Source of the DNA: Paramagnetospirillum kuznetsovii
GTDB lineage: Bacteria > Pseudomonadota > Alphaproteobacteria > Rhodospirillales > Magnetospirillaceae
Direction of reading: 5' to 3'
NCBI RefSeq assembly: GCF_003284725.1
Contig: NZ_PGTO01000005.1
Location: 1 to 64,000, forward strand
Length of the DNA: 64,000 nucleotides
Position 1 is the first letter of the stretch; each line of letters opens with the position of its first letter. Of the stretch, positions 52,365 through 62,362 are shown in pieces. A program made the translations under genes and the position numbers. The notes under the pieces are model-generated. The model was not told the origin of the DNA. It did no database searches and saw only the letters and a program-made list of their open reading frames with translations.

Positions 52365-53321
52365 ATGAGATTTGTCGCTCTGTCCCTCGCCATCACCGTC
52401 GCCATGCCCGCATGGGCCGACGAGCTTGAGGTTCATCCCCGGCGCATGGAGGACATGAAGGCGGTGGCGGCCACGGTGGAGAGCGTGCACGAGACCACGG
52501 CACGGGCGCGTCTGGGCGGTACCGTGGGAAGTCTCGCCACCGACGAGGGGCAGCGAGTCCAGGCGGGGCAGCGTCTCGCCACCATCGCCGATGCCAAGCT
52601 GGCGCCCCAGATCGGCGGCGCCGAGGCGCGGATCAAATCCATGGAGGCCGAGCGCGACCTTGCCGCCACCGAATTACAGCGTGCCCGCGACCTGTTCGAC
52701 AAGGGCGCGGGCACCAAGATGCGGCTGGACGGCGCCGTCACCCGACTGGAGGTGGCGGAACGCGCCGTGGCCGGTGCCCGCTCGGAACGTTCGGTCCTGG
52801 CCGAGCGCAGCGGCGAGGGCGCCGTGCTGGCGCCCGCCAATGGCCGAGTCCTCAAGGTTCATGTCACCGAGGGCAGCGTCGTGCTGCCCGGCGACGTCAT
52901 CGCCACCATCGCGGTGGAGAATTACGCGCTCCGCCTTGCCCTGCCCGAGCGCCACGCCCGCTTCATCAAGGTGGGCGATACCGTGCTGGTGGGCGAGCGC
53001 GCCCTGGCCGCGGGCGACACGCCGCCCCGCCCCGGCCTCGTCCGAAAGGTCTATCCCCGCATCGAGAACGGCCGCGTGACCGCCGATGTGGAGGTGGGTG
53101 GCCTCGGCGACTTCTTCGTGGGCGAGCGCGTCCCGGTTCATGTGACCACGGGAAGCCGAGCCGCCTTCGTGGTGCCCTCCGCCGCCATTATCCGCCGCTT
53201 CGGGCTCGACATGATTCGCCTCAAGGGCGGCGCCGAGGTGGTGGTCCAGACGGGACAGATCGGCGAAGCCGGAGTCGAAATTCTGTCCGGCCTGCGCGAC
53301 GGCGATGTGGTGACATGGTGA
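52365..53321 (+). CDS. RND efflux periplasmic adaptor (membrane fusion protein)
   Basis: 318 residues from the ATG at 52365 (signal peptide MRFVALSLAITVAMPAWA); an ATG at 52332 lies inside a TATAAT box and is less likely. Lipoyl halves ARLGGTVGSLATDEGQRVQAG and LAPANGRVLKVHVTEGSVVLPGD flank a coiled coil. Stop overlaps the permease start by seven bases. No outer-membrane factor follows. Confidence 0.9.
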   Translation: MRFVALSLAITVAMPAWADELEVHPRRMEDMKAVAATVESVHETTARARLGGTVGSLATDEGQRVQAGQRLATIADAKLAPQIGGAEARIKSMEAERDLAATELQRARDLFDKGAGTKMRLDGAVTRLEVAERAVAGARSERSVLAERSGEGAVLAPANGRVLKVHVTEGSVVLPGDVIATIAVENYALRLALPERHARFIKVGDTVLVGERALAAGDTPPRPGLVRKVYPRIENGRVTADVEVGGLGDFFVGERVPVHVTTGSRAAFVVPSAAIIRRFGLDMIRLKGGAEVVVQTGQIGEAGVEILSGLRDGDVVTW

Positions 53322-56300
53322 AGGCGGCATCGCTGGGCCTGTCCGGCCACATCGCCAAGGCCTTCATCCGCTCGCCCATGACGCCGCTGCTGTTGCTGGC
53401 CTCCCTGGCGCTGGGCCTGATCGCCTTGCTGGCGCTGCCGCGCGAGGAGGAACCGCAGATCAGCGTGCCCATGGTCGATATCATGGTCACCGCCAACGGC
53501 CTGAAGGCCGCCGACGCCGCCGAACTGGTGACAAAGCCCCTGGAAGACATCGTCAAGGGCATCGACGCGGTCGAACATGTCTATTCCCAGACCGAGGACG
53601 ACCGGGTGGTGGTGACTGCCCGCTTCAAGGTCGGCACCTTGGAGGACATCGCCACGCTGCGGGTGCACGAACAAGTGCGCGCCCATCTGGCCGATATTCC
53701 GGTGGGCATTCCCGAACCGCTGATCATCGGGCGCGGCATCAACGACGTCGCCATCGTGGTTCTGACTCTGTCGTCCAAGTCCGAGCGGTGGAATGACGCG
53801 GCCCTGAGCGAACTGGCCGAGCAATTGCGCCATGAACTGGTCAAGGTCGATGATGTGGGCCTGACCTATCTGTCCGGCGCCAAGCGCAATCAGATTCGCG
53901 TGGAACCGGATGCGGAAAAGCTGGCCCTGTACGGCATCACCCTCAACCAACTGGTGGACAAGGTCACCAACGCCAACCGCTCCTTCATGGCCGGATCGGT
54001 GCGCGACGCGGGCCGGTCCCTGCCCGTGGCGGGCGGCCAGACCTTGCTGGGCGTTCCCGACATCGGCAATCTGCTGCTCAGTGCTCGTGATGGCCGTCCG
54101 GTCTATGTGAAGGATGTCGCCCGGGTCATGGTCGGCGCCGACACCGTCGAGCACCGCTCATGGACCATGACCAAGGGGGACGACGGCAGTCTGACCCGCG
54201 CTCCCGCCGTCAGCCTTGCCATCGCCAAGCGGGCGGGCGCCAATGCCGTGGTGGTGGCCGACGAGGTGCTGGAACGCCTGGGCGCGGTCCGCGCCCGGCT
54301 GATTCCCGCCGAGGTGGAGGTCGCCGTCACCCGCAATTACGGCGAGACCGCGTCCGACAAGGCCGACGAACTGTTGTTTCATCTGGGGCTCGCCACCTTG
54401 TCCATCGTGGCGCTGATCACCTGGGCGCTGGGCTGGCGGGAAGGCGTGGTGGTCGCCGTGGTGGTGCCGACCACCATCCTGCTGACCCTGTTCGCCTCCA
54501 AGATCATGGGCTACACCATCAACCGGGTCAGCCTGTTCGCCCTGATCTTCTCCATCGGCATCCTGGTGGACGACGCCATCGTGGTGGTGGAGAACATCGT
54601 CCGCCACTGGCGCATGAACAAAGCGGGCGACGCCGCCGACATCGCGGTCGAAGCGGTGGCCGAGGTGGGCAACCCCACCATCGTCGCCACCCTGACCATC
54701 GTCGCCGCCCTGCTGCCCATGATGTTCGTTTCCGGCCTGATGGGGCCGTATATGAGTCCCATTCCCGCCAATGCCTCCTCGGCCATGGTGTTCTCGTTCT
54801 TCGTCGCCGTCGCCATCACGCCTTGGCTGCTGGTCAAGGTGGCGGGCGGCAGCGCGTCGGCGGGTGGCCATGCGGACTCCTCCAAGCTGGGTGATCTGTA
54901 TCTGCGCATCGCCCGCCCCTTGCTGGAAGGTCGCGTCAAATCCAAGAAGCTGCTGCTGGGCGTCACCCTGGCGACCCTGGTGGCCGTGGCGTTCTTTCCG
55001 CTGAAGCTGGTGACGGTGAAGCTGCTGCCCTTCGACAACAAGTCCGAGCTTCAGGTGGTGGTCGATCTGCCGGAAGGCTCGTCGCTGGAAGAGACCGAGC
55101 GGGTTCTGATGGACGCCGCCACCCGGCTCAGGGATCTGCCCGAACTGGCCTCGGTGCAGGCCTATGCCGGGACCGCGTCGCCCTTCAACTTCAACGGCCT
55201 TGTCCGCCATTCCTATCTGCGCCAATCGCCGGAATTGGGCGATCTTCAGGTCAATCTGGCGTCGCGCCATGACCGCAAGCGGGCCAGCCACGCCATCGCG
55301 CTGGACCTCCGCCACCGCCTGGAGGGCCTGTCCGCGCCATCGGGCACCGCCGTCAAGGTGGTGGAGGTGCCGCCCGGCCCGCCGGTGCTTGCCACCCTGC
55401 TGGCCGAGGTCTATGGCCCCGACGATGCCAGCCGCCGCGCCGCCGCCGCCAAGGTGCGCCAAGCCTTCCAGGCGGTGGATTTCATCGTCGATCTGGACGA
55501 CAGCCTGGGCGCGCCGCGCCAAAGACTCCGCGTCGCCATCGACCAGGAAAAGCTGGAATTCCATGGCGTCGAGCAACAGGCGGTCTACGACACCATTTCC
55601 GCCTTGATGGGGGGAGTCAAGGTCGGGTATTCCCATCGCGGCGGCGGGGCCGCCCCCATCCCCATCGTCATCGCCCTGGCCAAGGCCGACAAGCATCCCG
55701 GCGAATTGCTGGCCAATACACCGGTCCCCAGCCGCAAGGGCACGGTGGAACTGGGCGACGTGGTGAGCGTCAGCTACGAGCCCGCTTCGCCGTCCCTGTT
55801 CCGCCGCGACGGCCGCTTCGCCGAAATGGTCACCGCCGAATTGGCGGGACGTTACGAAGCCCCCATCTACGGCATGTTCGCGGTCAACGACCACCTCGGC
55901 GACATGCCGATCGGCTATCACGGCCAGCCCAAGGACGAGTCCAGGCCCACCGTTCTGTGGGACGGCGAATGGGAGATCACCTATGTGACCTTCCGCGACA
56001 TGGGGGCCGCCTTCGGCGTCGCCATCCTGGGCATCTACCTGCTGGTGGTGGCGCAGTTCGGCTCGTTCCGTCTGCCGCTGGTGATCCTGGTGCCGGTGCC
56101 CTTGACCCTGATCGGCATCGTGCTCGGCCATCTGCTGTTCGGCGCCCCGTTCACCGCCACCTCCATGATCGGCTTCATCGCCCTGGCCGGCATCATCGTG
56201 CGCAATTCCATCTTGCTGGTGGATTTCATCCGGCATCGACAGGCGGAGGGCGCGCCGTTGCGCCAAGCCTTGCTGGAGTCCGGTGCCACGCGGGTCAAGC

Positions 56301-56473
56301 CCATCGTGCTGACGGCGGCGGCGGCCATGATCGGCGCCATGTTCATCCTGACCGATCCGATATTCCAGGGCTTGGCGCTGTCGCTGGTCTTCGGTCTGAT
56401 GTCGTCGACCCTGCTGACCCTGCTGGTGATCCCGGCGCTGTATGTCTGGCTGCGCGACGACGGGCAGGTTTAG
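53315..56473 (+). CDS. RND-family efflux permease
   Basis: 1052 residues. Standard 12-helix RND layout with two large periplasmic loops; IGILVDDAIVVVENIVRHW on the helix 4 region, GIIVRNSILLVDFIRHRQ on helix 10, AMIGAMFILTDPIFQGLALS near the end. Substrate class unclear; the protein is closer to the AcrB-like hydrophobic/amphiphilic group than to heavy-metal CusA in the motifs I can see. Confidence 0.92.
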   Translation: MVKAASLGLSGHIAKAFIRSPMTPLLLLASLALGLIALLALPREEEPQISVPMVDIMVTANGLKAADAAELVTKPLEDIVKGIDAVEHVYSQTEDDRVVVTARFKVGTLEDIATLRVHEQVRAHLADIPVGIPEPLIIGRGINDVAIVVLTLSSKSERWNDAALSELAEQLRHELVKVDDVGLTYLSGAKRNQIRVEPDAEKLALYGITLNQLVDKVTNANRSFMAGSVRDAGRSLPVAGGQTLLGVPDIGNLLLSARDGRPVYVKDVARVMVGADTVEHRSWTMTKGDDGSLTRAPAVSLAIAKRAGANAVVVADEVLERLGAVRARLIPAEVEVAVTRNYGETASDKADELLFHLGLATLSIVALITWALGWREGVVVAVVVPTTILLTLFASKIMGYTINRVSLFALIFSIGILVDDAIVVVENIVRHWRMNKAGDAADIAVEAVAEVGNPTIVATLTIVAALLPMMFVSGLMGPYMSPIPANASSAMVFSFFVAVAITPWLLVKVAGGSASAGGHADSSKLGDLYLRIARPLLEGRVKSKKLLLGVTLATLVAVAFFPLKLVTVKLLPFDNKSELQVVVDLPEGSSLEETERVLMDAATRLRDLPELASVQAYAGTASPFNFNGLVRHSYLRQSPELGDLQVNLASRHDRKRASHAIALDLRHRLEGLSAPSGTAVKVVEVPPGPPVLATLLAEVYGPDDASRRAAAAKVRQAFQAVDFIVDLDDSLGAPRQRLRVAIDQEKLEFHGVEQQAVYDTISALMGGVKVGYSHRGGGAAPIPIVIALAKADKHPGELLANTPVPSRKGTVELGDVVSVSYEPASPSLFRRDGRFAEMVTAELAGRYEAPIYGMFAVNDHLGDMPIGYHGQPKDESRPTVLWDGEWEITYVTFRDMGAAFGVAILGIYLLVVAQFGSFRLPLVILVPVPLTLIGIVLGHLLFGAPFTATSMIGFIALAGIIVRNSILLVDFIRHRQAEGAPLRQALLESGATRVKPIVLTAAAAMIGAMFILTDPIFQGLALSLVFGLMSSTLLTLLVIPALYVWLRDDGQV

Positions 56474-56695
56474 GGCCAATCGACATTCAAGCGGATAGAA
56501 GGGACATGGGCCACAGATGCACACAGATTCCCGCTGCGCGGGACACAAATAAGGAAATACCTCAATTCATCTGTGGCTAAAATTCCTGCCGGACCGACGT
56601 TCCGGCTCGATTTCAGCCGAATTCCCTCAATGTCGATCGGCCCTATCGGCCTGCCCACGGGCGCAACGCGCCCGGCGACAGAGGGACTGAAAATA
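56474..56695. other. Intergenic stretch between efflux permease and slyX
   Basis: Convergent 220-base gap. It holds CGACATT...AATGTCG inverted patches and a GGGCGC-AAC-GCGCCC hairpin (about 56659), a plausible bidirectional terminator. Confidence 0.4.
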
Positions 56696-56914
56696 TCAAT
56701 AATGCGGCGGCGGCTGGTCGTCGTGGGGCGAGCGTTCGGCGACGGCGGCCTCGGCCAGCCGGTCGCGCAGGCGATGGATCTGGGCGGTCAGGACATCGAT
56801 GCTGCGCGCCTGTTCGACCACCATGTCGGACAGGTCTTCCGCCATGCGCTCGAAATGAGCCATGCGGGTCTCCAGGGCGATCAGCCGGTCTTCGTTGGTA
56901 TCATCGCGGGTCAT
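56696..56914 (-). CDS. slyX: SlyX-family protein
   Basis: 72 residues from the ATG at 56914. Helical coiled coil ending with the SlyX proline/histidine tail: RLIALETRMAHFERMAEDLS, QIHRLRDRL, DDQPPPHY. Function unknown. Sits 69 bases after the chemoreceptor gene. Confidence 0.85.
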   Translation of the reverse strand: MTRDDTNEDRLIALETRMAHFERMAEDLSDMVVEQARSIDVLTAQIHRLRDRLAEAAVAERSPHDDQPPPHY

Positions 56915-56982
56915 GAAGCGTCCGTCACTGGGAGAGGCGGAAGCCGCACCATCGTCCCTCCACCCGCCAAAGGCAAGACCCG

Positions 56983-59040
56983 TCAGAGCTGATAGCCCAG
57001 ACGCAGCCCGCCCCAGTGTCGGCCTCGTACCGTGATGGGCACCGAGGCGTCCTTGAGCAGAACGACACGCCCGCCGCCCATGTCGCGGATATAGGTTTGC
57101 AGCAGGTGCTCCTTGGTGTGGGTGACGCCGTTCAGTTCGGCCCGGTTGTTGAAGATCCGGCGATTGCGGCAATTGGCGGCGTTCCATATTGGGTCCGGCC
57201 CCTGCGGCTTCGAGCTATGCACCTGATGGGCCGAGACGTAACCGTCCATGTTGATGGCGAGGCCGAACACCACCTTGGGATCGGCCTTGATGATCTCTTC
57301 TTGAATGGGCGGCAGCACCCGGTCGGCCATGTCCAGGAAGCGCGTGGTGAATTGCTGCGGATTGGTGTTGGCGATGGGCTGGTAATCGCGGTCGAACAGA
57401 TCCTCCATGGTGACGGTGCCCTTGGCCAGTTCCGCCTCGAACGCCTGTTCCACCTTGCGGGCGTTGGTTTTGGCCAGCTTGATGAAGAATTGGTCGACCG
57501 CCTGATGACCGAACAGGAATTCGCCCAGCCGGGCCTTGGTGGTGCTGTCGAGGATGAATTCCACCACGGCCCCGTCCGCCCGCACCTCGACGACCCGCGC
57601 CTTGAGGGCACCGAATTCCTCGACGGTCAATTCCAGTTCGGTTCCCACTTCCGCCGCAGGCCCGACCAGGCGGGCGGTCTCAACCTCCATGTCCTCGAAC
57701 CGGCAAGGCTCGTCGCGCCCCGCCCGGCGCACCGCCCCCGCCAAAGGCTTGCCCGCATGGCCCGCGCCCTGCTGGTTGGAGCCCACCGTATGGACCAGAA
57801 TGCCGCTGAGTCGGGTCTCCATTGTGCCGAGATGCTTCGAGACCTCGGTGGCACCGCTCTCCACCAGACTGGCGAGGGCGTCCACATTGGCCACCTCGGA
57901 CGAGATGCTGGCGGCATCCTGGGACACCCGCTGAGCCTGCTGGGCCGCGTTCTGGGCGTTGGAGCTGATCTCGCGGGTGGAGGCTTCCTGTTCCTCCACC
58001 GCGGCCGCGACGGCGGTGGCCACGTTGTTGACCTCGTCGATGGTGCGCCCCACCGCCTCGATGGCGTTGACGCCGTTCTCGGTGGCCGATCGAATGCTTT
58101 GGACCTGCTCGGCGATGGTGCTGACCGCCTTGGCGGTTTGCCCGGCCAGGGTCTTGACCTCGCTGGCCACCACGGCGAAGCCCTTTCCGGCATCGCCCGC
58201 CCGCGCCGCCTCGATGGTGGCGTTGAGCGCCAGCAGATTGGTCTGGCCGGCGATGGCGTCGATCATCTGCAGGACTTCGACGATACTGGTCGAGACCTCG
58301 GCCAGCTGGCGCATGGTGGCGTCCGCCTCGTCGGCCTTTGCCACGGCGTCGCGGGTGATGGCGATGGTCCGCGCCATCTGCGAGGCGATCTCGCGGCTGG
58401 CCGATGCCAGTTCGTCGGTAGCGGCGGCGACGGCGTTGACATTGACCTGGGTCTCCGACGATGCCGCCGTCAGGGTCTGGTACAGCCCTTCCATGCGGCG
58501 GATGGCCTGGGCCGCCTCGCCGGTGGAGCGGGTCATGGCCTCGGCCTGGACCATCACCTGCTTGATGGTTCCCTCGACCTCGCCTTCCAGGGCGTCGGCC
58601 AGCGAGAGCAGCTCACGCTTCTTACTGATGTCGTCTTCCTTTTCCGCCTTCAGTGCCGCCACGCCGGAGAGTTCGACCACATGGCGCTTGAAGACATCCA
58701 GGGCACGGGCCAATTCGCCGGTTTCGTCCTTCCGCTCGCGATAGGGAATATCCACTCCCAATTCGCCGCGGGCCAGGGTGGCGGTCACATCGATGACGTG
58801 GCGGATGGGCGGAATGGTGGTGAGGATCAGCCAAAACACCACGACGCTGCCGATGGCGATGCCCACCAGCCCCAGGGCGACGGCCCAGCCGAGGGAGTCG
58901 GGCTTTCGCGCTGACAATTCCGTCAGATAAAGGACGAAAAACGCCCAGGCCAGGGCGATGGGCGGCAGGAAGGAAAGCGAAATCCTGAGGCCGAGGCCCC
59001 GGAGAAATATGGTGAACAGGCCCGAGACAGTGCTGCCCAT
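56983..59040 (-). CDS. Methyl-accepting chemotaxis protein with extra C-terminal sensor domain
   Basis: 685 residues from the ATG at 59040 (GAAGG upstream). Two membrane helices within the first 75 residues and almost no periplasmic loop; HAMP; signalling domain with [20 protein letters not shown]. After it, about 250 more residues: a PilZ-like segment ([31 protein letters not shown]) and a Cache/PAS-like domain ([38 protein letters not shown]). The sensor is thus cytoplasmic and at the C-terminal end. Confidence 0.87.
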   Translation of the reverse strand: MGSTVSGLFTIFLRGLGLRISLSFLPPIALAWAFFVLYLTELSARKPDSLGWAVALGLVGIAIGSVVVFWLILTTIPPIRHVIDVTATLARGELGVDIPYRERKDETGELARALDVFKRHVVELSGVAALKAEKEDDISKKRELLSLADALEGEVEGTIKQVMVQAEAMTRSTGEAAQAIRRMEGLYQTLTAASSETQVNVNAVAAATDELASASREIASQMARTIAITRDAVAKADEADATMRQLAEVSTSIVEVLQMIDAIAGQTNLLALNATIEAARAGDAGKGFAVVASEVKTLAGQTAKAVSTIAEQVQSIRSATENGVNAIEAVGRTIDEVNNVATAVAAAVEEQEASTREISSNAQNAAQQAQRVSQDAASISSEVANVDALASLVESGATEVSKHLGTMETRLSGILVHTVGSNQQGAGHAGKPLAGAVRRAGRDEPCRFEDMEVETARLVGPAAEVGTELELTVEEFGALKARVVEVRADGAVVEFILDSTTKARLGEFLFGHQAVDQFFIKLAKTNARKVEQAFEAELAKGTVTMEDLFDRDYQPIANTNPQQFTTRFLDMADRVLPPIQEEIIKADPKVVFGLAINMDGYVSAHQVHSSKPQGPDPIWNAANCRNRRIFNNRAELNGVTHTKEHLLQTYIRDMGGGRVVLLKDASVPITVRGRHWGGLRLGYQL

Positions 59041-59235
59041 GACGCCTTCCCCCCCGTGGCCTTTCGGCCGCTGAACGCCCATCCATCCCGCCTAAAACCG
59101 TGATCGTTCGACCAGCGTTTGTCTAGGTAATTCCGGGAGGAGGCGTTGGAGGTGCGGGTCAAATCACCCAAGAAGAAATCGAGCACAGAACCGAGAAACT
59201 TTCTTTCCGTCGAGATGATGGTTTGAGGAAGCCCC

Positions 59236-59496
59236 ATGCCTGCTGGGGCGGATGGGGAAAACAGCCATTGCAGGCGACGCATGCGCCGATGGTGGGCGTA
59301 TTTCACAAGCACGGCGTTCAAGATCAATGCCGTCTTGCTGTTGCCCGGCACCAGCGGCGACCGTAACGCCATGAATGATCTGATTGGTTCTGGGAATGCG
59401 TTCGATCCGGCCAAGCACTTCATCATCACGCCGGATCCGCTAAAAACACCTTCATCCGCGACGGCATTGCGGGATTTCAAAGCGGGATTCTGTTAG
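59236..59496 (+). pseudogene. Fragment of an alpha/beta-hydrolase (homoserine acetyltransferase-like)
   Basis: 86 codons. NAVLLLPGTSGDRNAMNDLI and GNAFDPAKHFIITPDPL match the N-terminal part of MetX-like hydrolases, but the nucleophile elbow, the catalytic acid and the rest of the fold are absent. Sequence after about 59440 is unrelated. A gene remnant. Confidence 0.55.
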
Positions 59497-59539
59497 TCTA
59501 TGGCACGTCTCGATCACCGGAAGGTCATGGGGATACGGT

Positions 59540-60481
59540 ATGGCTGGATCGAAAGGCCATGGAGGGGATATGGCGATAGGATGGCGCTCGATTGATCTGC
59601 GGAGAGGCCTGTTTCGGCTGGCCGTGATGGCGGCTGGACTCAGCACGTCGGGTGCCGCCGCCCTGGCCGAGGACAATGCGGTGACCTGGCTGCTGCCGGA
59701 CTATCCCCCGGTGACCATCTCCCATGGACCGCGCCAGGGAACCGGCTATGCTGACATCTTTCTGCGTTACCTCACCGAGCAGACCCCCGAATACGCCCAT
59801 CACCGGGAATCCTCTAGCATGTCGCGGGTGTTCGGCTTGATGCAGCAGGGGCAGCCCGTCTGCCATCCCAGTCTTCTCAAAACGCCCGAGCGCGAGGTCT
59901 TCGTCGATTTCAGCGGTCCGGTGGAGTTTGTGCTGCCCCACCATATCGTCGTGCGGAGCGACCGGATCGGCCGTTTCGATGCCTACCGGAACACCGAGGG
60001 CACCGTGGATGTGGGGCGTCTGATGAAAGACCTCGGTCTGGTGACCACCTATCAGGAAAAGCGCGGTTATCCGCCCGTGGTTTCGGCGGCGCTGAAGGCC
60101 AGCGCCGGGCAGAAGAACGTCATCGAGACCAGCGCCGACGACGAAGGCCCATTCCGGCAATTGGCGGCGGGATGGGTTGACTACATCATCGCGTATCCGG
60201 ACGAGGTCAACTGGTTCGCTGAACTGTTGCGGCAGGCCGATACGGTGCGGTTCGAATATCTTCCCATCGCGGGATTGGCCGAATATACCATCGGCCATGT
60301 GGGCTGCACCAAGGGGGCTTGGGGCAAGAAGATCGTCGAACGGGTCGATGAAATCGTCGCCAAGGCGGGGACGCGCCCGGTCTGGGTCGATGCGGAAGCC
60401 CGTCTGCTGGACGCCGCCGCCGCCAAACGGTTCGAGGATGTTTTCGCCCGGAATTCGCCGTTCCGTCCGCGCCCAAGGTAA
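59540..60481 (+). CDS. Periplasmic solute-binding protein (TIGR02285-like)
   Basis: 313 residues; the signal peptide is about RLAVMAAGLSTSGAAALA, so starts at 59540 or 59570 are both possible. Type 2 periplasmic-binding fold similar to amino-acid-binding proteins: VTWLLPDYPPVTISHG, LKTPEREVFVDFSGPVEFVL, WVDYIIAYPDEV. No transporter nearby; the GGDEF gene starts seven bases later, so it probably feeds a periplasmic signal to that cyclase. Confidence 0.82.
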   Translation: MAGSKGHGGDMAIGWRSIDLRRGLFRLAVMAAGLSTSGAAALAEDNAVTWLLPDYPPVTISHGPRQGTGYADIFLRYLTEQTPEYAHHRESSSMSRVFGLMQQGQPVCHPSLLKTPEREVFVDFSGPVEFVLPHHIVVRSDRIGRFDAYRNTEGTVDVGRLMKDLGLVTTYQEKRGYPPVVSAALKASAGQKNVIETSADDEGPFRQLAAGWVDYIIAYPDEVNWFAELLRQADTVRFEYLPIAGLAEYTIGHVGCTKGAWGKKIVERVDEIVAKAGTRPVWVDAEARLLDAAAAKRFEDVFARNSPFRPRPR

Positions 60482-60487
60482 GCGCTC

Positions 60488-61786
60488 ATGTCCAGTCGTC
60501 GATCATGGGATCGATACCGCGAGAATCGGTTTCGCTGGCTTTCCGGCATGACAGGGGGCTTGGCCCGGCGAATGCTGGTCTGGATTCTCGCCATCAGCGC
60601 GGTCATGGCGGTGATGGCGACTTCGGTGCAATTGTTTTTCGATTACCGCCGCGACCTGTCCGACCTGGAGCAGGCCATGCGGTATATCGAGGAGAACCAG
60701 TTGCCGGGTCTCGCCGACGCGGCCTGGAATTTCAATGCCGCCGGATTGCGGGTCCAACTTGACGGAATCGGCCATTCACCATGGGTGGCCGGCGCCATGG
60801 TCCGGTACGGCCCAAATCAATCGGCGGAACTGACCACCGGCGTCATTGACCCGGGGGGAGAGCGGGCGGTCGAGTTCCCCTTGCGGCGCGATGTGGGGGG
60901 CAAGGTCGTGGTGGTTGGCGGCATTACCATCTCGCCCAACATGCGGGATCTTTACGGTCGCACCGTCAACCGCATCGCGGTGGTCTTGGCGACCCAGGCG
61001 GTGAAGTCTCTGGTGATTTCCATCAGCATCCTGTTGCTGACTTCGGGGATGATCACCCGCCACATGACCCAGATGGCCGAGTTCACCAAATCGTTCGAGC
61101 CGGGCAAGGATTTCACGCCGTTTACGCTGCGCCGTGGCCCGCATCCTCCCCAGGATGAGCTGACGGTTTTGGCCGACGGTCTCAACGACGCCTATCGGCG
61201 GCTCTTTACGGCGCATGAATTCGAAGTCCGTCACAATGAAAGGCTGAGCGAGGAGGTCGCCCTTCGCACCCAGGAACTCCATCAGGCGCACCAGGCCCTG
61301 GCAAAGATCGCGGTCACCGACAAGTTGACGGGCTTGCTGAATCGCTTGGGGCTAGAGGATGCCTTCGCGGCTGAACTGGCCCAGGCCGAGCGCCAGGGCA
61401 AGCCGCTGGCGGTGATCTTGACCGATGTGGACAAATTCAAGCAGGTCAATGACCGCCATGGTCATCAGGTCGGGGACTCGGTTCTGCGGGACTTCGCAGC
61501 GATTCTGGTTCGCGAGGGCCGATCCGCCGATTTCGTCGGCCGCTGGGGCGGCGAGGAATTCATCATTCTGTGTCCCGACACGGACGAAGAGCGGGCGGCC
61601 CTGGTGGCCGAGCGCATGCGGGCCAGCGTCGCAGCGCATGTGTTTCCCGTCGTTGGAACCACGACCAGCAGCTTCGGCGTGGCGGCTTTCCGCCTGGGCG
61701 ATACCGAGGCCTCCCTGGTGAAGCGGGCGGATGACGCCCTTTACCGGGCCAAGGAATCCGGCCGGAACCGGGTTGCACGGGGCTAA
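60488..61786 (+). CDS. Membrane diguanylate cyclase (GGDEF)
   Basis: 432 residues. Helices at about 28-50 and 165-187 enclose a 115-residue periplasmic domain. The GGDEF domain (290-430) has TDKLTGLLNRLGLEDAF, DVDKFKQVND and the active site RWGGEEF; RSAD five residues before it is an inhibitory I-site. Makes c-di-GMP. Its partner is likely the binding protein upstream; receptors in the window are the PilZ proteins. Confidence 0.93.
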   Translation: MSSRRSWDRYRENRFRWLSGMTGGLARRMLVWILAISAVMAVMATSVQLFFDYRRDLSDLEQAMRYIEENQLPGLADAAWNFNAAGLRVQLDGIGHSPWVAGAMVRYGPNQSAELTTGVIDPGGERAVEFPLRRDVGGKVVVVGGITISPNMRDLYGRTVNRIAVVLATQAVKSLVISISILLLTSGMITRHMTQMAEFTKSFEPGKDFTPFTLRRGPHPPQDELTVLADGLNDAYRRLFTAHEFEVRHNERLSEEVALRTQELHQAHQALAKIAVTDKLTGLLNRLGLEDAFAAELAQAERQGKPLAVILTDVDKFKQVNDRHGHQVGDSVLRDFAAILVREGRSADFVGRWGGEEFIILCPDTDEERAALVAERMRASVAAHVFPVVGTTTSSFGVAAFRLGDTEASLVKRADDALYRAKESGRNRVARG

Positions 61787-61817
61787 CGCAAAACGTCTTC
61801 GATATGAGACAGGCCGT

Positions 61818-62204
61818 CTAATGCTTCGAGAACAGGTCCAGCGTCTTGCAGATCAGCGCGCCGATGGGCCGGGGCTTCGGCGCCGCCAGACACTGGGCGA
61901 GATAGTCCGCAGCCGCCTTTGCCGGATTGGTCTCGGCGGTTTGCGCCACCTCGACGCCGCGCTTGGCCATATGCTTGACGAAGCCGTCGCCCGCCGAAAT
62001 GGCAATCACCGCGACGATTCCGTCCAGGGGGTGCGGCCCCTTGTCGTCGAAATGGTGAAAGACCTGCTCGGCTTCAAGCTCCACCCGAGCGGGCGCGGGC
62101 GCGATTGCGGCGCCATCGGCCTCGAAGACCAGCCATTTCCGGGCGCGGCCGGCATGGCCGGTCACCTTTCGGAAATCGTTGGAGACGGCGACTGCGATTT
62201 TCAT
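61818..62204 (-). CDS. NifX/NifB-C-type FeMo-cofactor-binding protein
   Basis: 128 residues from the ATG at 62204. MKIAVAVSNDFRKVTGHAGRARKWLVFE is the start of the dinitrogenase iron-molybdenum cofactor-binding fold; HHFDDKGPHPLDGIVAVIAI and GVEVAQTAETNPAKAAADYL follow. Carriers of nitrogenase cofactors or related Fe-S clusters. No other nif gene is near. Confidence 0.82.
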   Translation of the reverse strand: MKIAVAVSNDFRKVTGHAGRARKWLVFEADGAAIAPAPARVELEAEQVFHHFDDKGPHPLDGIVAVIAISAGDGFVKHMAKRGVEVAQTAETNPAKAAADYLAQCLAAPKPRPIGALICKTLDLFSKH

Positions 62205-62362
62205 GGGGCACGGTTCCGTTTGGCCGAGAAGTGTGAACTGCATCATAGACCGCCGAAGGCGTTTGCGGCAGTAACTTGCGCATTGGGGAAAATTTTCGTC
62301 AAATTTGACGGATGGAATACGCGTCAAGGCGCATGGATTCCGGTGGGCGGAGGAGATTGACG

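Noticed and set aside
54158..56548. 796-codon minus-strand frame opposite the RND permease
   Set aside because: Same shadow effect; histidine/glutamine/glycine-rich without domain structure.
57016..58914. 632-codon plus-strand frame opposite the chemoreceptor
   Set aside because: Antisense shadow; leucine/glycine/histidine repeats mirror the chemoreceptor codons.
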